Assembly (NCBI GenBank): GCA_026389265.1
Contig: JAPLIE010000118.1
Location: forward strand, 1-34,593
Length of the DNA stretch: 34,593 bases
From: Cyanobacteriota bacterium
GTDB lineage: Bacteria > Cyanobacteriota > Cyanobacteriia > PCC-6307 > Cyanobiaceae
Direction of reading: 5' to 3'
Both the position numbers and the translations under genes were made by a program. Shown here piece after piece: positions 15,137 through 23,348 of this stretch; the stretch's first letter is position 1; every line of letters begins with the position of its first letter. The notes under the pieces are model-generated. The model had not been told where the DNA came from and searched no databases. It saw only the letters and a list, made by a program, of their open reading frames with translations.

Positions 15137-17528
15137 ACAGGCCGCCGATGGGCAGCGGCCAGCACCAAGCGACCTGCCCGAAGATCCGGAAGCCAGGATA
15201 GCCGAGGCCCGCTCGGCAGCCGAATCCGGGGATCGGGCCTTGGCGGAACGCTTGTATCGCGAGCTGGTGGAGGCCGGTGTGAACGATGTGCGCCCCCTCT
15301 GCAATCTGGGCGTACTGGCCTTGCTGGAGCAGCGCTCCGAAGCGGCCTTGGGTTGGTTGGAGCAGGCCGTGGCGCTGGATCCCGATCACGCCCGATCCCA
15401 TCTCAATCTGGGTATGGCCCTACAGCTCGAGCAGCGCACCGCCGAGGCGATCACGGTGCTGCAGCGGGCCGTGGGCCTTGACCCCCAGCTGGCGGAGGCT
15501 TGGAACAACCTGGGCTACGTGCTGGCGCAGGACGACCAGCCGGAAGCAGCGATGGCGGCCTATCAGCGCGCCCTCGATCTGCAACCCGGCTATGCCATGG
15601 CGGCCCAGAACCTGAGCGTGCTGCTGGCCAACCATGGCAATCCCCAGGAGGGGGAGCAGTTGTTACGGCAGTTGCCGCTGGAGCTTGCCCAGGAGAGCTT
15701 GGTTCTGTTTCATCTTGGCGAGATGCTTCGCCTGCAGGGGAAGCTGGAGGAGGCCCAGGCGGCCTACGGCGAATGCCTGCAGCGGGCTCCGGAGGATGCG
15801 GAGTTGCGGATGGGGGTGGGGCTTGCCCTGCTGGGCGCCGGTCAGGCCGATCATTCCCTCACGGTGCTGCTGCCGCTGTTGGCGATGCGCCCTGATGATT
15901 CACCGGGCCTGGTGGCCGTGGGCTGGTGCCTGCAGGAGATAGGGGAGGTCGCTCAGGCGATCGATCTCTATCAGCGCGCCATCGCGCTCGATCCAGCCAA
16001 CATCCGGGCCCGCAACTTGCTGGGCATCTGCTACCGCGGCCAGGGGGTTCATGGTGAGGCCATCCGCCAATTCCGCGCCGCCTTAGAGACAGAGCCGAAG
16101 GATTCGGAAATCCGCGCCAACATGGCGGATTCACTATGCAATCAGGGTTTTCTCGATGCTGCGATGGCTGAGGTCAACCGCTTGCTGGAGGATGACCCCG
16201 ATTGCAGCCATGCCCTGGCGATTCAGCTGTTCAACTGCTCGATCGGCTCGGAGCGGCTGGCTCCCCTGGCCCTGGAGCTCAGCCAGCATTTCTGGAGGTT
16301 GGTGCGTGGCCGGTCCCATGTGCTGGTTCAATCCTCGGCGGCGGCCGGCGCCCTCCCGGCCAAGCCGACCTTCGCTTCCTCGGTGCCGCTTCGCGAGGGG
16401 TGGCGGCCATCCCCTGGGCTGCCGGAGCTGCACCGCGATCAGCGGCTGAGGATCGGTTTTCTCTCGGCGGAGATCGGCAATCATGTTGTGGCTTCGTTTC
16501 TGCTCTCGTTCCTTGAACACTACGATCGAGGGCGCTTTGCGGTGGAATTGTTCGCTGCTTCGCGACGCTTCGATGCCACGGCTTCGGAGCTGGCCCAGCT
16601 CGCCGATCGGCATTGGTTGCTCGACGGCATGGAGATCGGCCGTGCCCGCGATCTGATCCGCAGCCGCCAGCTCGACATCGTGGTGGAAACCTCTGGCTTC
16701 ACCGCCGATTCCGCGATCGAGCTGCTGGCGGAACGCTGCGCCCCGGTTCAGTGCCATTACATCGGCTACCACGCCACCACGGGACTGGACACGATCGATT
16801 GGTTCATCGGTGATGGCGAAACCGTTCCGGAGGAGTTTGCGCCTCAGTTTGTGGAGGGGCTCTGGCGCCTGCCGCGCCCCTGGCTGGCGCGCCAGCCCGA
16901 CGCCACCCTGCCGCCTGCCTGCAGCGAGAGCATCGATCCGGTGGCTGTGCTGGGCTCCTTCAATCAGCTGGCCAAGGTGAGGGAGGAAACCTTGCGGTAC
17001 TGGGCCGCTGCTCTGCAGGCCGTGCCCTCCAGCCGGCTGCTGCTGAAGGATCGCTCCGTGGCGGATGAAGAAACCCGCGAGCGCATCGTTCTCACCCTGA
17101 TCGGCCATGGCGTGGCCCCTGAGCGGATCAGCTTTCTGGGCTATGTGGGCGGCTGGGAGGATCACATGGCCACCTACAACCGGCTGGATGTGGCCCTGGA
17201 TACCACCCCATGGTGCAGTGCCACCACGGGCTTCGATGCCCTGGCCATGGGGGTGCCGCTGGTGGCGATCCGGGGGGGCTGCACGGCGGCCCGCATGAGT
17301 GCCTCGATCCTCAAGGGCCTGGGCAGGCCCGAGTGGATCGCCGAAACGCCCGAACAGTTCGCCGCGATCGTGGCTGGGCTCTGCGCCGATCTTCCGGCCC
17401 TGCGGGCTTCCAAGCCGGAGCTGCGCCAGCGGGTGCTCTCCAGCCCACTCTTCGATGGGTTGGATCTCACCCGCCAACTGGAGCAGGCCTTCCTCGCTAT
17501 GAGCAAAGCCCCTGGTTCCGCCGTGTGA
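15117..17528 (+). CDS. Large TPR O-GlcNAc transferase-like glycosyltransferase (GT41) coupled to the pilin operon
   Basis: The 803-residue protein has about ten TPR units at residues 30-365 (NLGVLALLEQRSEAALGWLE, AIDLYQRAIALDPANIRARN) and a GT41 catalytic region from about 444 to 790: RLRIGFLSAEIGNHVV, VVETSGFTADSAIELLAERC, CHYIGYHATTGLDTIDWFIG, a sugar-nucleotide lysine in LLLKDRS, and ALDTTPWCSATTGFDALAMG. Family members use UDP-GlcNAc or similar donors to glycosylate protein side chains, with the TPR superhelix choosing the target. AAGGAG ends 5 bases before the GTG at 15117, inside the last codons of the PilW-like gene. That coupling suggests pilins as substrates, which is inference. GC returns to the genomic level here. 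Confidence 0.86.
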   Translation: MFLIHLEQAADGQRPAPSDLPEDPEARIAEARSAAESGDRALAERLYRELVEAGVNDVRPLCNLGVLALLEQRSEAALGWLEQAVALDPDHARSHLNLGMALQLEQRTAEAITVLQRAVGLDPQLAEAWNNLGYVLAQDDQPEAAMAAYQRALDLQPGYAMAAQNLSVLLANHGNPQEGEQLLRQLPLELAQESLVLFHLGEMLRLQGKLEEAQAAYGECLQRAPEDAELRMGVGLALLGAGQADHSLTVLLPLLAMRPDDSPGLVAVGWCLQEIGEVAQAIDLYQRAIALDPANIRARNLLGICYRGQGVHGEAIRQFRAALETEPKDSEIRANMADSLCNQGFLDAAMAEVNRLLEDDPDCSHALAIQLFNCSIGSERLAPLALELSQHFWRLVRGRSHVLVQSSAAAGALPAKPTFASSVPLREGWRPSPGLPELHRDQRLRIGFLSAEIGNHVVASFLLSFLEHYDRGRFAVELFAASRRFDATASELAQLADRHWLLDGMEIGRARDLIRSRQLDIVVETSGFTADSAIELLAERCAPVQCHYIGYHATTGLDTIDWFIGDGETVPEEFAPQFVEGLWRLPRPWLARQPDATLPPACSESIDPVAVLGSFNQLAKVREETLRYWAAALQAVPSSRLLLKDRSVADEETRERIVLTLIGHGVAPERISFLGYVGGWEDHMATYNRLDVALDTTPWCSATTGFDALAMGVPLVAIRGGCTAARMSASILKGLGRPEWIAETPEQFAAIVAGLCADLPALRASKPELRQRVLSSPLFDGLDLTRQLEQAFLAMSKAPGSAV

Positions 17529-17553
17529 TGCCTGTTGCATAAAACTGATGCAT

Positions 17554-17583
17554 AAAAAAAAACCCCCGGCATAGGCCGGAGGG
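17554..17583 (-). terminator. Rho-independent terminator of pilA
   Basis: Read on the minus strand, a GC-rich stem (CCTCCGGCC...GCCGGGGG, one mismatch, four-base loop CTAT region) is followed by nine U residues at 17562-17554. It lies 45 bp after the pilA stop. The convergent glycosyltransferase gene ends at 17528, so the hairpin may also limit read-through from that side, though on the plus strand it lacks a T-run. Confidence 0.88.
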
Positions 17584-17628
17584 AGTGAAGAAACGATCTT
17601 CGGAGTAATCCTCAGAACAATCAGGAAA

Positions 17629-18033
17629 TCAGCTGAAGGTGCAGGACAAAACGCCGGCACTGGTCACGTTGATGATAGCCTTGGTCGACCCTGTTGCGGG
17701 GTTCGTTACGTTGAGGCAGTTCAGGCCAGCTACGGTGCCGGACCAGCTTTTGGAGAAGGATGCGGTGGCGCCGGTAGCACAGCCTGCGGGAGCGGTGCCT
17801 ATGCCACCGGAGGTGAGATAGACAGAGCATTCCTTGCCCAAGCCCACGATTTCACCGAGTGCAGCGCCGGCGGCGCCAGCCGAGCGGGTGCCGAGGAAGG
17901 CGGGCAGGGCCACGGCGGCCAGCAAGCCGAGGATGGCCACCACGACCAACAGTTCGATCAGGGTGAAGCCCTTGGCCGCACCTTTGCGCTGGCGCAGTTT
18001 GCGGAGCAGTTCGAGTTGGAGATTGGTGCGCAT
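17629..18033 (-). CDS. pilA: Type IV major-type pilin PilA
   Basis: The 134-residue prepilin has a basic 22-residue leader (RKLRQRKGAAKG) cut before FTLIELLVVVAILGLLAAVA, with Gly at -1 and Glu at mature position 5. The helix runs into LPAFLGTRSAGAAG, and the globular domain holds four cysteines at 69, 85, 106 and 131, enough for two disulfides. Its Ser/Thr/Gly-rich surface would accept O-glycans. The ATG at 18033 is preferred; an upstream in-frame ATG would add residues unlike any leader. It is monocistronic, ends at a strong terminator, and faces the pilin-glycosyltransferase operon. It is the best candidate in the window for the shaft subunit. Confidence 0.92.
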   Translation of the reverse strand: MRTNLQLELLRKLRQRKGAAKGFTLIELLVVVAILGLLAAVALPAFLGTRSAGAAGAALGEIVGLGKECSVYLTSGGIGTAPAGCATGATASFSKSWSGTVAGLNCLNVTNPATGSTKAIINVTSAGVLSCTFS

Positions 18034-18035
18034 GG

Positions 18036-18065
18036 ATCGTGAAACAGATCTACCCCCTTCACGAT
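18036..18065 (-). promoter_or_regulatory. Hairpin in the pilA leader just before the start codon
   Basis: ATCGTGAA (18036-18043) and TTCACGAT (18058-18065) form a perfect 8-bp inverted repeat with a 14-base loop. On the pilA mRNA the loop contains AGGGGGUAGAU, the most Shine-Dalgarno-like stretch nearby, and the stem ends two bases before the AUG. Such a fold could limit ribosome access, or the repeat could be a DNA operator. Both are inference. Confidence 0.45.
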
Positions 18066-18183
18066 AGGCGCCAGATCCGGTGTCGTGTTTCCATCGGAGT
18101 TGGCCTGTAGGTGAAACAGTAGCCGCTGAGATCCCCTGCGGAGACTGGGTAGTTGCTGCCTTCTGCGCAGCCGCTTCGGCTTT

Positions 18184-18227
18184 ATTCACTCCTGCCTGGG
18201 ACATCATTCACTCCTGCTTAGGACATC
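18184..18227. repeat. 22-bp tandem repeat upstream of pilA
   Basis: ATTCACTCCTGCCTGGGACATC at 18184-18205 is followed at once by a copy at 18206-18227 with two changes (CT to TT and G to A at positions 13-16). The pair lies about 150 bp upstream of the pilA start and could be a doubled regulator site or a slippage product. Confidence 0.8.
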
Positions 18228-18371
18228 GCTCACGGTTTTCATCAGTGGAATGAATCAGATGTTCAGCGAGCTCTCAGGCTTTTCTCACTCGCTGTGCTTG
18301 GCCGGGGCTGGCCTTAGGGGGAGCATTCGTCCTGGCTGGGGCAGCTAGCCTGCAACAAATCCCCTTGGCGC

Positions 18372-19817
18372 TTGTTCGTTTCACTGCTGGCCCGCCCCCG
18401 TGGCTCCCTGCGGCAGTGGTTGCTGGGAGCCAGTGTGATCGCGGTGTTGGCGGGTTATGGGGTGCTGCTGATGGCCTACGGATGGCTCGCGGACCTCGAC
18501 CGCCGGGAGGCCCACCGGCAGATGGCCAGCCAGTTGCTGGCTCTGGTGCAACAGCAGGGAGCCCTGCCCGCCGAGCTCTCCCTCAGCGGGGTGGACGCCT
18601 GGATCGTCGAGGGCAGCGGTGCTATCCGGCCCCTGGTCCGCGCCCTGGATCGCAGCCCTGTCCTGCTGCCCCCCCCGGCTCTGGTGCGGCGCCAGCAGCG
18701 GGGCGTCCCGTTGGCTGGCCCCTGGAACTACGGGGAGCAAAGCTATCTCTCGAGCGCCACGCCCTTGGGCTCCAAGCCTCCGGGCGGGCGGGTTCTCTAT
18801 GTCTTGCAGGATGTGACCCTCGACATCCGCAGGCAGCAGCGCAACTCCCTGCTGCTGCTGATTTTCGCGGGGGTGTCCACCCTGGTGAGCTCCGCTCTGC
18901 TGCGGCCGGTGCTGGACGCCGGACTCCGGCCCCTGGAGGACCTCAGCGACCGGATGGAGCAGATCGAAACCGAAACCCTTGGGCGCAAGCGCCTGCCCCT
19001 GGCTCCCCAGCCCCGCGAACTGCAGCGGATCGCCGCCACCTTCAACGATCTGCTCGATCGCCTGGCGGTGTCCTGGGAGCGGCAGCGGGCTTTCGTGAAC
19101 GCTGTGAGCCACGAATTGCGCACGCCGATCACCCTGGTGGCCGGCTATGCGGCCCGCCTGCAGCGTCGCGGCATCAACCTCAGCGCCGCGGAGCGGGAAC
19201 AGCTCCATCTGATCGAGGAGGAAGCGGCCCGGATGGGCCGCATGGTGACCGATCTGCTCGATATCGCCCGCAGCGACGCCGGCCAGCTCACCCTGCGGCG
19301 TCAGCGTTTCGATGTGGCCTCTGCCTGCCTGCAGGTGGTCGACCGCCTGAGGCCCGTGGCCGCCGGCCGGCTGCGTCTGGCCCCGGAAGCGGCGGAGCGT
19401 GAGCAAGCAACTCACGCGGTGGGGGATCCCGAGCGCTTCGAGCAGTGTCTGCTCAACCTGGTGGAAAATGCCCTCAAGTACAGCCCCCCCACCGGCCTGG
19501 TGCAGTTGGCCTGGGAGTGCTGCGGCGATGCGGTGCTGGTGCATGTGCTCGACCAGGGGCCCGGTGTGCCGGAGGAGGACCGGGCCCGCTTGCTGGAGCG
19601 CTTTCAGCGGGGGCAAGGCACCGGTGACGTGCCCGGCAGCGGCATCGGCCTGGCGGTGGTGGACACCTTGATGCAGGCGATGGGCGGACGGGTGGACATC
19701 GGCGATGCCCCCGGGGGAGGGGCCGATTTCCGGTTGCTGTTGCCGATGGCCCCTGAGCCGGAGCTCAAGGAGCCTGCTCGATCAGCTCCGCGAGCAGTGC
19801 CGGGAGCCCCGTCTTGA
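18372..19817 (+). CDS. Membrane sensor histidine kinase
   Basis: The 481-residue protein has a first transmembrane helix at about residues 15-38, an extracytoplasmic sensor region to about 155, a second helix at about 158-181, a HAMP-like linker, and a HisKA domain with phospho-acceptor H247 in VSHELRTP. The ATPase domain shows the N box NLVENALKYSP, then LDQGPGVPEED and GSGIGLAVV. It would autophosphorylate and pass the phosphate to a response regulator, probably one of the two encoded convergently just downstream. The start is TTG at 18372, MFVSLLARPRGSLRQW; no better start leaves the first helix intact. The last 53 bases overlap the receiver gene on the other strand. The signal is unknown. 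Confidence 0.88.
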   Translation: MFVSLLARPRGSLRQWLLGASVIAVLAGYGVLLMAYGWLADLDRREAHRQMASQLLALVQQQGALPAELSLSGVDAWIVEGSGAIRPLVRALDRSPVLLPPPALVRRQQRGVPLAGPWNYGEQSYLSSATPLGSKPPGGRVLYVLQDVTLDIRRQQRNSLLLLIFAGVSTLVSSALLRPVLDAGLRPLEDLSDRMEQIETETLGRKRLPLAPQPRELQRIAATFNDLLDRLAVSWERQRAFVNAVSHELRTPITLVAGYAARLQRRGINLSAAEREQLHLIEEEAARMGRMVTDLLDIARSDAGQLTLRRQRFDVASACLQVVDRLRPVAAGRLRLAPEAAEREQATHAVGDPERFEQCLLNLVENALKYSPPTGLVQLAWECCGDAVLVHVLDQGPGVPEEDRARLLERFQRGQGTGDVPGSGIGLAVVDTLMQAMGGRVDIGDAPGGGADFRLLLPMAPEPELKEPARSAPRAVPGAPS

Positions 19818-20157
19818 TCACGTAGCCATCCGCGCCGGCTGCCGTGATCTCCTGCTCATCCTCCGGATCCCAGTGGCCGCTCATCAGCACCACCTTGGTG
19901 GCCAGGCCCTGTTGGCGCAGCCGACGCAGGCAGGTGATGCCATCCATCTCCGGCAGGCCCACATCCAGCAACACCAGATCAACGCTGTTGTTGCGGATGC
20001 CTTCGATGGCCTCCTCGGCAGAGCTGAAGCAGATCACCAGGGCGCCGAGATCCTCCAGTTCCAGCCGCAGCAGGGTGCGGATCCGCACATCGTCATCCAC
20101 GATGGCCACGGAGCGGGGCGCACCGGAACTGGCGTTGGTGTCAGCCACGCAGATCAC
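19765..20157 (-). CDS. Receiver-only response regulator (CheY-like)
   Basis: The 130-residue protein is a single REC domain: acidic pocket D21-D22 in AIVDDDVR, phospho-acceptor D65 in LVLLDVGLPEMDG, S93 in VVLMSGH and K115 in GYVIKTGLP. There is no output domain, so it should act by protein contact or as a phosphate relay or sink. It overlaps the end of the OmpR-type gene by 17 bp, so the two are co-translated. Its 3' end overlaps the kinase gene tail by 53 bp on the opposite strand. The substitution of the usual KP pair by KT after the last strand is unusual. Confidence 0.87.
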   Translation of the reverse strand: MICVADTNASSGAPRSVAIVDDDVRIRTLLRLELEDLGALVICFSSAEEAIEGIRNNSVDLVLLDVGLPEMDGITCLRRLRQQGLATKVVLMSGHWDPEDEQEITAAGADGYVIKTGLPALLAELIEQAP

Positions 20158-20890
20158 CCTCTCGCAGCATGAAGCCCACGCCGCGCACCGTCTGGATCAG
20201 GGTGGGTCGACCGGCGGGTTCGAGTTTGCGGCGCAGGTAGCGCACGTAGACATCGAGGAGATTGTCGTCGCCGAAGTGGTTCTCCCCCCACACGGCCCGC
20301 AGGATGGATTGGCGCTCGAGAACCCGGTTGGGCGATTCCATCAGGTGGCGGAGCAGCTCAAACTCCCGCACCGACAAGGTGATGGCTTCCCCGGCACGAC
20401 TCACCTCCCGGGTGGCGGTGTCGAGGATCAGATCGGCGTAGATCAGGCGTTCGCCGATGTCCTCCTCCTGGCCGTAGGAGCTGCGGCGCAGGTGGGCCCG
20501 CAGCCGGGCCAGCAGCTCCTCCACGGAGAAGGGCTTGAGGATGAAGTCGTCGGCGCCTGAATCGAGGGCTTCTACTCGCTCCTGCACTCCATCCTGGCCG
20601 GTGAGCATCACGATCGGCGTGGTGATGCCGCTGGCCCGGATCCGGCGGCACACCTCCAGACCGCTGAAATCCGGCAAGAGCCAGTCGAGCAGAATCAGAT
20701 CGCCGGGGTGCTCGCGCAGGGTGATCAGGGCACTCTGGCCATCGGCGGCCTCCCGCACCGCGTAACCCTCCACCTCCAGCTCACCACAGAGGAACTGACG
20801 CAGCCGGGGATCGTCGTCGACGATCACCACCTCAAGTTGGCCGCTCCGCGGCTGGTTGGGGCTCGGATCCTTGTCCACCGATGGGGTCAC
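20141..20890 (-). CDS. OmpR/PhoB-family response regulator
   Basis: From the GTG at 20890 the protein has 249 residues: a REC domain with D25-D26 (VIVDDDPR), phospho-acceptor D69 in LILLDWLLPDFSG, T97 and K119 in DDFILKPFS, then a winged-helix DNA-binding domain with TLSVREFELLRHLMESPNRV, LDVYVRYLRRKLEP and the terminal IQTVRGVGFMLR. It should bind DNA when phosphorylated, likely by the convergent kinase at 18372. A GTG at 20878 is an alternative start. The 96-bp gap to the ABC permease gene holds the promoters for both. I could not assign it to a named cyanobacterial regulator. Confidence 0.9.
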   Translation of the reverse strand: MTPSVDKDPSPNQPRSGQLEVVIVDDDPRLRQFLCGELEVEGYAVREAADGQSALITLREHPGDLILLDWLLPDFSGLEVCRRIRASGITTPIVMLTGQDGVQERVEALDSGADDFILKPFSVEELLARLRAHLRRSSYGQEEDIGERLIYADLILDTATREVSRAGEAITLSVREFELLRHLMESPNRVLERQSILRAVWGENHFGDDNLLDVYVRYLRRKLEPAGRPTLIQTVRGVGFMLREGDLRG

Positions 20891-20986
20891 ACGCGCTCGG
20901 GCGGTTCCCCCCGGTGCGGGAGGAGTCGGCCGCTCCAGATTACGAAACCGAAAACATGCAGACTGCCACTCCCTGCCCTGCACCCG

Positions 20987-21850
20987 GTGCTGCGTTCCCT
21001 CCGGCTTCCTGCCGGTGCCACCCTCTCGGCGCGGATGGCCCGATGGGGCGTGGCCATCGTGCTCGCCTATGGCCTGGTGGCCCTGCTCACGCCGCTGCTG
21101 ATTCACCTGGGTGTGCTCGCCGATCCCAATGACGGCCTGGCCAATCCGATCTACGCCCCGCCCTCCCTGGCCCACTGGTGTGGCACGGATCGGCTGGGGC
21201 GGGATGTGTGCGTGCGCACCCTGGCCGGCAGCGGCGTGGCCCTGCAGGTGGTGGCGATCGCCCTGGTGCTGGCCCTGCTGATCGGGGTTCCCCTCGGCAT
21301 GCTGAGCGGCTACCTCGGCGGCTGGGTGGACCGGGTGCTGGTGCTGCTGATGGACACGCTGTACACGCTGCCGGTGCTGCTGCTTTCGGTGGTGCTCGCC
21401 TTCCTGTTGGGGCGGGGGCTGCCGAATGCGGCGGCCGCCTTGTGCGTGGTGTATGTGCCCCAGTACTTCCGCGTGGTGCGCAACCAGAGCGCCCAGGTGA
21501 AGGCCGAACTGTTCGTGGAGGCGGCCCGCTCGCTCGGGGCCGGTCCGCTCTGGATCCTGCGCCGCTACCTGCTGCGCAATGTGATCACCTCGGTGCCGGT
21601 GCTGCTCACCCTCAATGCCGCCGATGCGGTGCTTGTGCTGGGGGGCCTGGGGTTTCTGGGTCTGGGTTTGCCGGAAACGATCCCTGAATGGGGCGGCGAT
21701 CTGCAGCAGGCGCTCACGGCGGTGCCCACGGGCATCTGGTGGACGGCCCTCTATCCGGGACTGGCGATGTTCGTGCTGGTGCTGGGGCTCTCGTTTTTGG
21801 GGGAGGGGCTGGAGCAGTGGTTGAGCGGTCAGGCCCAGCGGAGTTCATGA
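20987..21850 (+). CDS. DppC/OppC-type ABC transporter permease
   Basis: The 287-residue membrane protein starts at GTG 20987 (an ATG at 21035 is possible). It begins with a transmembrane helix (WGVAIVLAYGLVALLTPLLI), then the family's HWCGTDRLGRDVCVRTLAG segment, five more hydrophobic helices, and the ATPase-contact EAA loop EAARSLGAGPLWILRRYLLR. It ends with GFLGLGLPETIPEWGG and a last helix. This is the layout of the second permease in peptide or nickel importers. No ATPase, binding protein or partner permease is in the window, so the substrate cannot be inferred. It is divergent from the OmpR gene and its stop overlaps the FkbM gene stop (TCATGA). Confidence 0.87.
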   Translation: MLRSLRLPAGATLSARMARWGVAIVLAYGLVALLTPLLIHLGVLADPNDGLANPIYAPPSLAHWCGTDRLGRDVCVRTLAGSGVALQVVAIALVLALLIGVPLGMLSGYLGGWVDRVLVLLMDTLYTLPVLLLSVVLAFLLGRGLPNAAAALCVVYVPQYFRVVRNQSAQVKAELFVEAARSLGAGPLWILRRYLLRNVITSVPVLLTLNAADAVLVLGGLGFLGLGLPETIPEWGGDLQQALTAVPTGIWWTALYPGLAMFVLVLGLSFLGEGLEQWLSGQAQRSS

Positions 21851-23248
21851 GGCATCCGCGGACGGAGGGAAGCGCCGGTTGATCAGGCCAAGCCTGCGCT
21901 GGAGCGGCGGACTGTCGAATCCCAGGCTCAATGCATATTGCAGCAGATCCCGTTGATTGGATTGAGCGAAGAAACTTGAATAATTGCTCGCTATTTCATT
22001 GGCCTCTATTGCTGCAGCCATCAGCCACCCTTGCATGGAGTCATTAGGCGGAAGGGTGTCAAAACGCTTGCACGGAGCAAGGAAGGGCTGTTCAAAATCA
22101 ACATTCTCCATGTAAGGAATAGCCTGGATCAGGCTCCTCAATGCTTCGCATGCCAGTTCACGTTGACCGATCTCCCGCGCACATCGGGCCAGGGAGGCAA
22201 GATGAATGGGACCTTGATAGGTGCTGCAAAGTTCCTTCAGGAGCTCCACGCTTTCGGCCAGGGCCTGGATGCGTGTTGAAGGGGGGTGCCGAGCATCACG
22301 ACTGATGGCGTGTAGGGCAAGGGCTCGTTCTGCAGGCTCGGATCCACGCTCCCTGTTCCGAACGGTCCAGCTCTGGCGGAGACACATCACATAGGGAAGA
22401 TCCACCAGACGGGATGTCCACTTGTCGTGTTCGGCGGGTTGAAGCGGTGTTTGGGATGACCAATGTTGAGCCAGGAGCCCTTCCTGCTCCATTTGCTTGG
22501 CTGTATCTGCTTTGCAACAGAATATGTTCAACGTGAATCCATCTAGTAGGGCTGGATTCCAAGGCATCAGCAACATAGGCCCTGGTGCAAGGCTGTAACT
22601 TGCATAGCCCAAATCAGCAAAGGCATCCACGAGCTCGGTGTTGACAATGTCGCCATGCTTAATCTCATAAAGAATCAACGGTGAATGGGTATGGAGCAGT
22701 TTTTGTGCACCGGCTATCACGTTCAGTTCCTGGCCCTCAGCATCGATCTTGATCAAACTGATCCCAGTGCATGGGCCTTGCTCGGCAGCCCAATCATCCA
22801 GGCTCGTCAGGATGATTGTTTCGATGCCATCGGTGGCTTCCGGGTCTGAAGTCATGTCTTCAATCCGGTTCAATTCCGGGTTCAAATCCAGTGTGAGGCG
22901 GGCTGTGCCGCTGCGGATTCCCACACCCCTGGCATCCACCTCAATTTGACTGAAGCCATTCAGATCAGCACTCTGTTGCAGCAGGGCGGCAGTGCTGCTG
23001 GCAGGCTCAAAAGCGATCACCCGCCCTTCCTGGCCCACAACCCTGGCCATGGAAAGGGCGTACATCCCTAAGTTGGCTCCAATATCCAGCACCGTCTGTC
23101 CGGGCTTGAGGATTTTGCGCACGGCATTGAGTTCGTCCTCAAACCAATCCAGCTGCTCCTCCAGCACATAGGTCGTAATCTGCTCCAGCGAGTCGATGAC
23201 TACCACCTTGATGGCATCATCCATGGTGAGGATTCTGGTTGCAGTCAT
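21845..23248 (-). CDS. FkbM-family methyltransferase with a long C-terminal extension
   Basis: Residues about 40-250 of 467 form a class I SAM-dependent methyltransferase of the FkbM type: TVLDIGANLGMYALSMARVV binds SAM, GRVIAFEPAS is the second loop, and ISLIKIDAEGQELNVIAGAQ and LILYEIKHGD are family hallmarks. FkbM enzymes O-methylate hydroxyls, often on sugars of surface glycans. Residues about 265-467 form a mostly helical region that I do not recognise. The ATG at 23248 gives a plausible N-terminus. The DNA is near 50% GC in places, lower than its neighbours. It is divergent from a broken glycosyltransferase gene, which suggests a small glycan-modification pair. Confidence 0.85.
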   Translation of the reverse strand: MTATRILTMDDAIKVVVIDSLEQITTYVLEEQLDWFEDELNAVRKILKPGQTVLDIGANLGMYALSMARVVGQEGRVIAFEPASSTAALLQQSADLNGFSQIEVDARGVGIRSGTARLTLDLNPELNRIEDMTSDPEATDGIETIILTSLDDWAAEQGPCTGISLIKIDAEGQELNVIAGAQKLLHTHSPLILYEIKHGDIVNTELVDAFADLGYASYSLAPGPMLLMPWNPALLDGFTLNIFCCKADTAKQMEQEGLLAQHWSSQTPLQPAEHDKWTSRLVDLPYVMCLRQSWTVRNRERGSEPAERALALHAISRDARHPPSTRIQALAESVELLKELCSTYQGPIHLASLARCAREIGQRELACEALRSLIQAIPYMENVDFEQPFLAPCKRFDTLPPNDSMQGWLMAAAIEANEIASNYSSFFAQSNQRDLLQYALSLGFDSPPLQRRLGLINRRFPPSADAS

Positions 23249-23348
23249 CGAGTCAAGGATTGAGGATGCGCGAAAAGATGAGGTTAACCGATGTTGCCAT
23301 TCAAGGTGCTTTGAGCCGGAAGGTTAAGTTCTGGCCCTATTGTGAGCT

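Larger units (their letters stand above)
18034..18371. other. 338-bp divergent spacer between pilA and the histidine kinase gene
   Basis: No gene is visible here. It holds a perfect 8-bp inverted repeat next to the pilA start (18036-18065), a near-perfect 22-bp tandem repeat at 18184-18227, and the promoters for two divergent genes, which I could not place with confidence. The stretch 18230-18330 shows nothing further that I recognise. Confidence 0.7.

Noticed and set aside
16134-17660. A 508-codon minus-strand frame opposite the large glycosyltransferase
   Set aside because: It mirrors the GT41 coding sequence and has no recognisable domain; the sense strand has full-length family motifs.
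18381-19616. A 411-codon minus-strand frame opposite the histidine kinase
   Set aside because: An antisense shadow of a well-defined kinase; rich in His, Gln and Gly as expected from the complement.
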